From Caldimonas mangrovi (GTDB lineage Bacteria > Pseudomonadota > Gammaproteobacteria > Burkholderiales > Burkholderiaceae_C): 64,000 bases of DNA. The DNA lies in contig NZ_JAMKFE010000016.1 in assembly GCF_023721835.1 (NCBI RefSeq), positions 1 through 64,000 on the forward strand, in the 5' to 3' direction. Below the pieces are notes generated by a model, which was given only the letters and a program-made list of their open reading frames with translations, searched no databases and was not told where the DNA came from. Below, piece after piece: positions 19,054 to 26,251 of the stretch. The position numbers were made by a program, and so were the translations under genes. Each line of letters starts with the position of its first letter. The stretch's first letter is position 1.

Positions 19054-20652
19054 TCAGTTGACCTTGACGGCGCGCATGTCGATGCGGTTGTCGGCGCGGT
19101 GGTACAGCTCGATGTTCTTCTTCATCGCCCACGGGATCACCTGATTGTGCAGCGGGATGTGCGAGACATCCTGATGCGACAACAGCAGTGCCTGCTCGAT
19201 CAACTGGTTGCGGTTAGTCTGGTCGACTTCCTTCTTGATGCGCTCGACCAGCGCGTCCATTTGCGGGTTGCTGTAGCGCCCGACGTTGTAGTTGCCGTCA
19301 CCCTGCGCACCGACCGAGCGCACCAGCGACTGCAGCGAATACAACGCGTCGAAGGTCGGCACGCCCCAGCCCAGCATGTAGATGCTGGCCTCGTAGCGCT
19401 GGATCATCGGGAAGTACGTCACCAGCGGCAGCGTGCGCAGCCTGGCCTTCACGCCAATGCGGGCCCACATTGCGGTCACCGCCTGGCAGATCGGCTCGTC
19501 ACTGATGTAGCGGTTGTTCGGGCACGCGAAATCGACCTCGAAGCCGTTGGGGTAGCCCGCCTCGGCGAGCAGCTTCTTGGCCGCGCTCACGTCGTAGGCG
19601 TAGCGCTGGTCGGCGCGCTTGGTCCAGCCGTTGACCTGCGGCGCGATCAGCGTACCGGTCGGCTGGCTCATGCCTCGCATGATGGTCTTCTGGATCGCGT
19701 TGACGTCGATGGCCTGGTACAGCGCCTTGCGCACGCGCACGTCCTTCAGCGGGTTCTTGCCCTTCACGTTCGAGCCAGGCAGTTCGTCGCGGAACTGGTC
19801 CATGCCGAAGAAGATGGTGCGGTTCTCGACACCGTCCACCACCTTCAGCGCGGGGTTGTGGCGCATGCGCGCCATGTCGGACGGCGCGGGGTCGAGCACC
19901 ATGTCGACTTCACCGGACAACAGCGCGGCCATGCGCGTGGCCTCGGACTTGATCGGGCTGTAGACGATCTCGGTGAGGTTGCTGTCCATCTTGCCCCACC
20001 AGCCGGGGTTGCGCACCAGCACCATCTTCACGTCCTGGTCCCAGCTCTTGAGCATGAAGGGGCCGGTGCCGTTGGCGTTGCGGTGGGCGAAGTTTTCTTC
20101 CGGGGTCTTGATGTCCTTGGGTGTGGTGGAGCGATTCTTCTCGGCCCAGCCCTTGTCCATCATGCGCAGCTCGGTCAGCTGGCGCAGCAGCACCGGGTTA
20201 GGGCCTTTGGTGAAGATGTCGATGGTGTAGTCATCGACCTTCTCGACCTTGTCGATGCCTTGTGTGTACACGCCGAAGTTCGACGACTTGTCCATCGCGC
20301 GGTTCAGCGAGAACACCGCGTCGTCGGCGTTGAAGTCCGCTCCGTCATGGAACTTCACGCCGCGGCGCAAGGTGACGCGCACCTGGGTGGGGCTGACCTG
20401 CTGGTGGCCGGTCGCGAGCACGGGTTCCAGTTGGAACTTGCGGTCGTAATAGAACAGCGACTCGTAGACGGAGGCGTGGATGCCGTTGGCGAGCGCATTG
20501 TTCTGGGAGTGGATGTCCCAGGTCGGAATGTCGCTCGAGCTCGACCACTTGAACGACTTGGCTTGGACTGCGGCCGGCAACGCGACCGAACACAGGGCTG
20601 CAGCGGCCAGGGTCGAAGCGACGCCCGCCGCAAAGGACTTGCGATGCACCAT
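19054..20652 (-). CDS. Peptide ABC transporter substrate-binding protein (first gene of the operon)
   Basis: Periplasmic binding protein of the SBP_bac_5 family, 532 residues. The signal peptide is about 31 residues (cleavage near AVQA-KSF), and the hallmark VTLRRGVKFHDGADF falls at about 97-111. An AGGA ribosome-binding site lies about 12 bp before the ATG. It is the promoter-proximal gene of the operon: binding protein, DppB, M20, second binding protein, DppC, DppD, DppF. A strong hairpin follows its stop. Confidence 0.94.
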   Translation of the reverse strand: MVHRKSFAAGVASTLAAAALCSVALPAAVQAKSFKWSSSSDIPTWDIHSQNNALANGIHASVYESLFYYDRKFQLEPVLATGHQQVSPTQVRVTLRRGVKFHDGADFNADDAVFSLNRAMDKSSNFGVYTQGIDKVEKVDDYTIDIFTKGPNPVLLRQLTELRMMDKGWAEKNRSTTPKDIKTPEENFAHRNANGTGPFMLKSWDQDVKMVLVRNPGWWGKMDSNLTEIVYSPIKSEATRMAALLSGEVDMVLDPAPSDMARMRHNPALKVVDGVENRTIFFGMDQFRDELPGSNVKGKNPLKDVRVRKALYQAIDVNAIQKTIMRGMSQPTGTLIAPQVNGWTKRADQRYAYDVSAAKKLLAEAGYPNGFEVDFACPNNRYISDEPICQAVTAMWARIGVKARLRTLPLVTYFPMIQRYEASIYMLGWGVPTFDALYSLQSLVRSVGAQGDGNYNVGRYSNPQMDALVERIKKEVDQTNRNQLIEQALLLSHQDVSHIPLHNQVIPWAMKKNIELYHRADNRIDMRAVKVN

Positions 20653-20799
20653 GGAGGAATCCTGAATATTGAAAGCTCAATCTTCAGCAAATCGCTTGCC
20701 ACTCGTCAAAGGGGGAAGCCCTGGGGTGTCCTTGTTTCGCGGGACAGGGCCGAGCGAGTTGTGTCTCTTCGATTCATGCGCTGTCGCGAAGGAGACATG

Positions 20800-20824
20800 A
20801 AAAAAGCCGCCCGAAGGCGGCTTT
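20800..20824 (-). terminator. Rho-independent terminator of the porin gene
   Basis: Stem GCCGCC/GGCGGC with a 4-nt loop. On the minus strand it is followed by six Ts (seen as AAAAAA at 20800-20805 on the plus strand). It lies 42 bp past the porin stop and insulates the porin from the peptide operon. Confidence 0.85.
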
Positions 20825-20866
20825 CGCACAATGGCGATTCGAGGCTTGCGCGAGGCAAGCGCCGGA

Positions 20867-21817
20867 TCAGAAGTTGTGCTTGATACCGACGTCGAAGCCC
20901 CACTTGTTGTCGTCGATGTGGTCGGCGCTGTCACGAGCCAGGTCGGTGTAGACCGTGGTGCGCTTGGACATCGGGTAGTGGTAGCCGACGCTGAACTTGT
21001 TCATGACCTTGACGTCCGCGTCGCGGTTCGTCAGGCGGTTGTACGAGCCACGCAGTTCGCCCGCGCCGATGGGAGCGGTCGCCGCGATGTGGTAATCGCG
21101 CATCTTGTCACCGTCGACGCCGGCAGCACCAGCGGTGCGGCCTTGGCCGAGCGCGCCAATCAGCTTGAACATGCCGAAGTCGTACGCAGCCGTACCGATC
21201 AGCCACGTCCCATCTTCGTCAGCCGACTTGTCGTAACCCAGGCCGAAAGACAGCGGACCCGCGGCGTAGGTGGCCGCAAAACCCCACGTGCCGTTGGTGT
21301 CGTTGCCCGGGACTTCGTCCATAGACCACTGGCCATGAATGCGGAAGCCACCCCAGTTCGGCGAGGAGTAGTTGATGCTGTTGTCCTTGCGAACCGGCTC
21401 GATGGAGCCGCGCAGGCCCGTGCCCGGGGTTGCGACCGTGTCAAAGCCCCACGGGTCGGCCGCCAACTCGACGAACAGGAAGGACGGGGTGTAGTCGCGG
21501 CCGAAGCGCACTTCACCGAAACCGCCGGCCAGGCCGACATAGGAACGGCCGTGCCAGAACTTGGCCGTGGTCAGTTCGCCGGTATCAGCATTGAAACGAT
21601 GCTCGATGTTGAAGATGGCCTTCAGACCGCCACCCAGATCTTCGGCACCGCGCACGCCCAGGCGGCTGCCCGAACCGTTCTGCATTTGCCAGTAGTCGGT
21701 GCCGATGTTGCGGGCGACGCTCAGGTCAACGCGGCCGTACAGCGTGACGTTGGACTGGGCAGACGCTGTGCCGGCAAAGGCACCCAGCACGGCGAGAGCG
21801 AGAAGAGATTTTTTCAT
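20867..21817 (-). CDS. Gram-negative general porin (Omp32-like)
   Basis: Outer-membrane trimeric porin, 316 residues. It has a 20-residue signal peptide (MKKSLLALAVLGAFAGTASA), a first strand typical of betaproteobacterial porins (SNVTLYGRVD), alternating beta-strand patterns throughout, an L3-like constriction-loop segment (RDYTPSFLFVELAADP), and the terminal Phe (IKHNF) required for assembly by the BAM machinery. It is a single-gene unit with its own terminator. The 240-bp upstream region is relatively A+T-rich in places, but I could not assign a clear promoter. Confidence 0.95.
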   Translation of the reverse strand: MKKSLLALAVLGAFAGTASAQSNVTLYGRVDLSVARNIGTDYWQMQNGSGSRLGVRGAEDLGGGLKAIFNIEHRFNADTGELTTAKFWHGRSYVGLAGGFGEVRFGRDYTPSFLFVELAADPWGFDTVATPGTGLRGSIEPVRKDNSINYSSPNWGGFRIHGQWSMDEVPGNDTNGTWGFAATYAAGPLSFGLGYDKSADEDGTWLIGTAAYDFGMFKLIGALGQGRTAGAAGVDGDKMRDYHIAATAPIGAGELRGSYNRLTNRDADVKVMNKFSVGYHYPMSKRTTVYTDLARDSADHIDDNKWGFDVGIKHNF

Positions 21818-22061
21818 TGCAACTATCTCCTAGGTTGAACAAGAGGTCTCGAGCGCGCCATTCTTCGCGATGCGCTTCAAGCCAACCTCCTCATCGGAAG
21901 TTGCTCGCTATTCCACCAGACCGACCCGACCCAGGCCAGCATTTGCCCCATAAAAACGACGAGCCTGTTGTCTGTCTGCAACGGGAGGGCGGCCGCGCGG
22001 CAATGCGTAACACAGCGGTCGGCGCGGCACAATGCGGGGGTTCGCGACACCGATGCCCACC

Positions 22062-22700
22062 ATGTCACGCTCCCCCATCGACGCATTGCTCAGCACCGCC
22101 GACAACGCCCTGCGCACCGTGTTCGGCGCGCACCACGCGTCCCGCGAGACTCCGCGATCCGCCGGGGAGCCCGGGCAGCCGCTGCAAGAAGCGGAGCGGA
22201 AACTGGCTGCCTCGTTGATGCGCGTGAACCATGTCGGCGAGGTCTGTGCCCAGGCGCTCTACACCGGCCAGGCGCTGGTGACACGGGACCCGGCGCTCAA
22301 GGCGCACTTCGAGGCGGCCGCTCGCGAGGAGACCGACCACCTGGCCTGGACCGAGCAGCGCCTGCGCGAGTTGGGCGACCGCACCAGCCTGTTGAACCCG
22401 TTGTGGTACGCCGGCGCGCTGGGCATCGGCCTGGTGGCGGGCCGGCTGGGCGGCGACCGGGTGAGCCTGGGCTTTGTCGTCGAGACCGAGCGCCAGGTCG
22501 AACAGCACCTGGAGAGCCATCTGGACCGCCTGCCGGCGGAGGATCACGCGTCGCGCGCCATCGTCTTGCAGATGAAGGACGACGAGGCGCGGCATGCCCT
22601 GCAAGCGCAACAGGCGGGCGCCGCCGAGCTGCCGCCGCCGGTGCGGTGGGCGATGCGCGCAGCGGCCAAGGTCATGACGACCACCGCGCACCGGATCTGA
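22062..22700 (+). CDS. coq7: 2-polyprenyl-3-methyl-6-methoxy-1,4-benzoquinone monooxygenase (Coq7)
   Basis: Di-iron hydroxylase of ubiquinone biosynthesis (the last ring hydroxylation), 212 residues from the ATG at 22062; in-frame ATGs at 22032 and 22053 are alternatives. Iron ligands are visible as E in the [12 protein letters not shown] segment, EETDH near residue 98, E in [11 protein letters not shown], and E-x2-H in KDDEARHA. It is membrane-associated through its hydrophobic helices ([12 protein letters not shown]). It is convergent with the osmC-like gene 19 bp away. Confidence 0.94.
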   Translation: MSRSPIDALLSTADNALRTVFGAHHASRETPRSAGEPGQPLQEAERKLAASLMRVNHVGEVCAQALYTGQALVTRDPALKAHFEAAAREETDHLAWTEQRLRELGDRTSLLNPLWYAGALGIGLVAGRLGGDRVSLGFVVETERQVEQHLESHLDRLPAEDHASRAIVLQMKDDEARHALQAQQAGAAELPPPVRWAMRAAAKVMTTTAHRI

Positions 22701-22719
22701 CGGCGCGGCAAACGCCGGC

Positions 22720-23142
22720 TCAGCCCTCCACGATCTCGAAGCTGGTCGTGATCTCCGCCGTCTTGGCCAGCATGATGCTGGCCGAGCAGTACTTGTCGTG
22801 CGACATCTGGATGGCGCGCTGCACCGCCGTGTCGGCCAGCCCCTGGCCGGTGACGACGAAGTGCATATGGATCTTGGTAAACACCTTGGGGTCGACCTCG
22901 GCGCGGTCGGCTTTGACCTGCACCTGACAGCCGCGCACGTCGTGGCGGCCGCGCTTGAGAATCAGCACGACGTCATAAGCAGTGCAGCCGCCGGTGCCGG
23001 CCAGCACGGTTTCCATCGGCCGCGGCGCCAGGTTGCGGCCGCCGCCGTCGGGGGCGCCGTCCATCGTCAGCAGGTGGCCGCTGCCGGTTTCGGCGGAAAA
23101 GGCCATGCCGGAGGCCGGCATCCAGTTCACGGTGCATTCCAT
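22720..23142 (-). CDS. OsmC family protein (YhfA-like)
   Basis: A 140-residue protein of the OsmC/Ohr fold. The two family cysteines are present in GTGGCTAYD (about 53) and HDKYCSASIML (about 118). The spacing and the MECTVNWMPASGMAF N-terminus resemble the YhfA subgroup rather than a proven organic hydroperoxide reductase. Cytoplasmic thiol-peroxidase activity is likely from the family but not proven for this subgroup. Confidence 0.92.
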   Translation of the reverse strand: MECTVNWMPASGMAFSAETGSGHLLTMDGAPDGGGRNLAPRPMETVLAGTGGCTAYDVVLILKRGRHDVRGCQVQVKADRAEVDPKVFTKIHMHFVVTGQGLADTAVQRAIQMSHDKYCSASIMLAKTAEITTSFEIVEG

Positions 23143-23252
23143 GGGGTGTCGCTTCGTTCAGCAGGTGTGGAGAAAGTCGCATTTTTGTGCGGTGCGTGAG
23201 ATTTTGCCCCGAGCACCTGCGCCGTGCGCGCGACAAAAGCACGAATTTCCTG

Positions 23253-23281
23253 TTGCGCCGCACCATGCGCCCCATTAAACT
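23253..23281 (+). promoter_or_regulatory. Candidate promoter of the small RNA
   Basis: TTGCGC (23253-23258) and TAAACT (23276-23281) are separated by 17 bp, giving a plausible sigma-70-type promoter. The overlapping CCCCATTA (23270-23277) also resembles the -10 element of heat-shock (sigma-32) promoters. Either would place transcription starts at about 23284-23290. Confidence 0.4.
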
Positions 23282-23283
23282 AT

Positions 23284-23410
23284 TGTTCATGTGATGTAAG
23301 TGATTGAGTTCTTCAGCACTGAAGCCCTTCGCACCACTCACGCCGGTTGTCTCCTCCACCCTCCTCCTTTGGTGGATTCGGCCCAAGGCTTTACCGCCTT
23401 GGGCCTTTTT
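23284..23410 (+). ncRNA. Anti-Shine-Dalgarno small RNA (Betaproteobacteria toxic sRNA / cuckoo-like)
   Basis: The 457 bp between osmC and ilvA has no credible gene but holds an independent RNA unit. From 5' to 3' it shows a small hairpin CTTCA-GCAC-TGAAG (23311-23324), then CTCCTCC (23351-23357), then a hairpin CCACC-loop-GGTGG (23356-23375) whose loop displays a second CTCCTCC. It ends in a strong terminator with a 10-bp stem (GGCCCAAGGC/GCCTTGGGCC, 23380-23405) and a T-run. No upstream plus-strand gene needs this terminator. The layout matches, from memory, the Rfam family called Betaproteobacteria toxic small RNA, and the cuckoo/CcsR RNAs that display anti-SD loops. The boundaries are estimates. 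Confidence 0.68.
23380..23410 (+). terminator. Rho-independent terminator of the small RNA
   Basis: Perfect 10-bp stem GGCCCAAGGC/GCCTTGGGCC with a 6-nt loop (TTTACC), followed by TTTTT. It points in the plus direction, whereas the closest upstream protein gene (osmC) is on the minus strand. Confidence 0.85.
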
Positions 23411-23418
23411 CTTTCCCC

Positions 23419-23497
23419 CACCCCCTACCGGCTTCGCCGGCCCCCTCAAGGGGGCGCCACTGGCGGACCGGCGGAGCCGGACCCACGGTGGCCGCTG
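23419..23497. repeat. REP-like palindromic repeat, copy 1
   Basis: A 79-bp G+C-rich element with three short hairpins: CCGGC-TTC-GCCGG, CCCCCTCAAGGGGG and CCGGC-GGA-GCCGG. A second copy of the same length lies at 49750-49828. The arms differ between copies but remain complementary, as expected for a dispersed palindromic intergenic repeat. The rest of the gap up to the ilvA start (23498-23599) holds nothing I recognise. Confidence 0.65.
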
Positions 23498-23599
23498 GGC
23501 CGGCACGCGCCGTACACGCAAAGACCGTCTGCAGGTGGCGCGCTGAGTCTCCGCGGACGCTGCCTTATGATGCGTGCCCCTCGTCGGAGAAACCCCAGC

Positions 23600-25165
23600 A
23601 TGGCACGCGCCACCACCCCGCCCTCGTCCGCAGCGACGCGAAAAAGAGCCCTCAAACCGGCCGACTACCTGCAGAAGATCCTGAACGCGCGGGTCTACGA
23701 CGTGGCGATCGAGACCGGGCTGGAGCTGGCCCACAACCTGACGCGCCGGCTCGGCAACGAGGTGTGGCTCAAGCGCGAGGACAACCAGCCGGTGTTCAGC
23801 TTCAAGCTGCGCGGCGCCTACAACAAGATGGCGCACCTGAGCCCGGCTCAGCTGAAGCGCGGTGTCATTTGTGCGTCGGCCGGCAATCATGCACAAGGCG
23901 TCGCGCTGAGCGCCAGCAAGCTGGGCTGCCGCGCGGTGATCGTGATGCCGGTGACGACGCCGGAGGTGAAGGTGGAGGCGGTGCGCTCGCTCGGGGGCGA
24001 GGTGGTGCTGCACGGCGACAGCTATTCCGACGCCTACCTGCACGCGCTGGAACTCGAGAAGAAGCGCGGGCTGACCTTCGTGCACCCATTCGACGACCCG
24101 GACGTGATCGCCGGCCAGGGCACCATCGCGATGGAGGTGCTGCGCCAGCATCAGGGGCCGATCGACGCGATTTTCGTCGCGATCGGCGGGGGTGGGCTGA
24201 TCTCGGGCGTGGCCGCGTATGTCAAGGCGGTGCGCCCGGAGATCAAGGTGATCGGCGTGCAAATGACCGACTCGGACGCGATGGTGCGCTCCGTGCAGCA
24301 GAACAAGCGCGTGCAGTTGCACGACGTGGGGTTGTTCGCCGACGGCACGGCGGTGAAGCTGGTCGGCGAGGAAACCTACCGCCTGGCGCGCGAGCTGGTC
24401 GACGACTACGTGTTGGTCGACACCGACGCGGTGTGTGCTGCGATCAAGGACGTGTTCCAGGACACGCGCAGCATCCTGGAACCGTCGGGTGCGATGGGCG
24501 TGGCCGCCGTCAAGCAGTACGTCGAGCGACACCGCTGCAAGGGCAAGACTTTCGTCGCGGTGACCTGCGGCGCGAACATGAATTTCGACCGCCTTCGCTT
24601 CGTGGCCGAACGCGCCGAGGTCGGCGAGGAACGCGAAGCCTTGTTCGCCGTCACGATCCCCGAGGAACGCGGCAGCTTCAGGCGCTTTTGCGAGCTGCTG
24701 GGCCAGCGCAGCGTCACCGAGTTCAACTACCGCATCTCGGACGAAAAGCTCGCGCACGTGTTCGTCGGGGTGACGACCGCGAACCGCGGCGAGTCGAGCA
24801 AGATCGCCGCACTGTTCAAGAAGCACGGCTTTCCGACGCTGGACCTGACGCACGACGAACTGGCGAAACAGCACGTGCGCCACCTGGTCGGCGGGCGCAC
24901 CGAGCTGGCACGCGACGAACTGCTGTACCGCTTCATCTTCCCCGAGCGGCCCGGTGCACTGATGCGCTTCCTGTCCAGCATGCACCCGGAATGGAACATC
25001 AGCCTGTTCCATTACCGCAACCAGGGCGCCGACTACGGCCGCATCCTGGTCGGCATCCAGGTCCCCAAGGGCGACAAGAAGGCGTTCAAGGAATTCCTCG
25101 ACACGCTGGCCTACCCGTGCGTCGACGAGACCGACAACCCGGTGTACAAGCTGTTCCTGCGCTGA
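23600..25165 (+). CDS. ilvA: Threonine ammonia-lyase, biosynthetic (long form)
   Basis: PLP enzyme converting threonine to 2-oxobutanoate, the first step of isoleucine synthesis. The 521-residue protein has the PLP-lysine motif SFKLRGAYN (about 62-70), the glycine-rich phosphate loop IGGGGLISGVA, and two C-terminal ACT-like regulatory domains (about 335-520). This is the feedback-inhibited long form. I chose ATG 23600; ATGs at 23567 and 23570 would add a basic, non-conserved stretch. Its promoter must lie downstream of, or overlap, the REP-like repeat. Confidence 0.95.
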   Translation: MARATTPPSSAATRKRALKPADYLQKILNARVYDVAIETGLELAHNLTRRLGNEVWLKREDNQPVFSFKLRGAYNKMAHLSPAQLKRGVICASAGNHAQGVALSASKLGCRAVIVMPVTTPEVKVEAVRSLGGEVVLHGDSYSDAYLHALELEKKRGLTFVHPFDDPDVIAGQGTIAMEVLRQHQGPIDAIFVAIGGGGLISGVAAYVKAVRPEIKVIGVQMTDSDAMVRSVQQNKRVQLHDVGLFADGTAVKLVGEETYRLARELVDDYVLVDTDAVCAAIKDVFQDTRSILEPSGAMGVAAVKQYVERHRCKGKTFVAVTCGANMNFDRLRFVAERAEVGEEREALFAVTIPEERGSFRRFCELLGQRSVTEFNYRISDEKLAHVFVGVTTANRGESSKIAALFKKHGFPTLDLTHDELAKQHVRHLVGGRTELARDELLYRFIFPERPGALMRFLSSMHPEWNISLFHYRNQGADYGRILVGIQVPKGDKKAFKEFLDTLAYPCVDETDNPVYKLFLR

Positions 25166-25204
25166 GCCGCACGTTCCCGTCGCACCTTCTTCGAGGCCCG
25201 TCCC

Positions 25205-26251
25205 ATGTCGCTCAATCGTTCATTGATCGCGCCGACGTTTCATCCGCCGCTGGAGCAGGCGCTGAAACAAAAGCTCGCGCGCCGGCAGGAGCGATCGGGC
25301 AGCCTGGGCGAGCTGGAGCCGCTCGCGGTGCGTCTGGGACTGATCCGCAACACGCTGAAGCCGCGCCTGCACGACCCGCAGCTGGTGGTGTTCACGGCCG
25401 ACCACGGGCTGGCGGTCGACGGCATCACGACACCGACCGGCGAGCCGACGCTGGCGCTGGTCAACAGCATCGTCTCGGTGCGCACCCCGCTGGCGGTGTT
25501 CGCGCGCATCCAGGGGATGAACTTCACGGTCATCGACTGCGGCATGGCCGACCCGACGCCACGGCACCCCATGGTGCAGGCCCGCAAGATCGCGCACGGC
25601 ACCCGCAACACGCGTGTCGGCATGGCGATGACGCTCGACCAGGCGCAGGCCGCCATCCGTGCCGGCATGGAGATCGCCGACACGCTGCCCGGCAACGTGC
25701 TGGCCTGCGCCGGCCTGGGCGAAGGCAGCGAAGAAAGCGCAGCGCTGGTGATCTCGCGCCTGGCCGGCCTGCCGGTGCGCGATCTGGTCGTCAGCGGCCC
25801 CGACATGAGCCCGGACCTGCTGGCGCACCTGATGGTGGTGCTCGAAGGCGCGCAGGGCCGGCACAAGACGGTCGGCGATCCGGTCGAGACGCTGGCGGCG
25901 CTCGGCGGCTTCGAGATCGCGATGATGGCGGGCGCGATGCTGGTGGCGGCCGGCAAGCGCCACGTCATCGTCGTCGACGGGCTGCCGGCCTGTGCGGCGC
26001 TGATGGTGGCCGCGCGCATCGCCGCGCCGGTCACCGACTACTGCATCTTCGCGCGCAGCCACGGCCGGCAAGGCTTGAGCGTGGCGCTGCAGCAATTGAA
26101 GGCCGGGCCGCTGCTCGAACTGGGTCTCGAAAGCCTGGACGGCACCGGGGCGGCACTCGCCTGGCCGCTGGTCAATGCCGCGGGCGCCCTGCTCACCGAA
26201 GTGGCCGAAGGCGAGGACCCGGGCCCGACGCAGCCGGCGCCGCTCACCTGA
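25205..26251 (+). CDS. CobT-family phosphoribosyltransferase homologue, active-site variant
   Basis: A 348-residue member of the nicotinate-nucleotide:dimethylbenzimidazole phosphoribosyltransferase family. It has FTADHGLAVDGIT in the N-terminal half and a C-terminal LDGTGAALAWPLVNAAGA motif. Classical CobT has GEMGIGNT and LGEGTGAAL at these places. Here the first reads AGLGEGSEES and the second has Asp for the catalytic Glu. No other cobalamin gene is nearby. The fold assignment is solid, but the reaction is not. The gene follows ilvA by 39 bp and overlaps the convergent next gene by 8 bp. Confidence 0.78.
   Translation: MSLNRSLIAPTFHPPLEQALKQKLARRQERSGSLGELEPLAVRLGLIRNTLKPRLHDPQLVVFTADHGLAVDGITTPTGEPTLALVNSIVSVRTPLAVFARIQGMNFTVIDCGMADPTPRHPMVQARKIAHGTRNTRVGMAMTLDQAQAAIRAGMEIADTLPGNVLACAGLGEGSEESAALVISRLAGLPVRDLVVSGPDMSPDLLAHLMVVLEGAQGRHKTVGDPVETLAALGGFEIAMMAGAMLVAAGKRHVIVVDGLPACAALMVAARIAAPVTDYCIFARSHGRQGLSVALQQLKAGPLLELGLESLDGTGAALAWPLVNAAGALLTEVAEGEDPGPTQPAPLT

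Noticed and set aside
25166-25204. Cobalamin riboswitch before the CobT-family gene
   Set aside because: The gap after ilvA is only 39 bp and cannot hold a B12 riboswitch.
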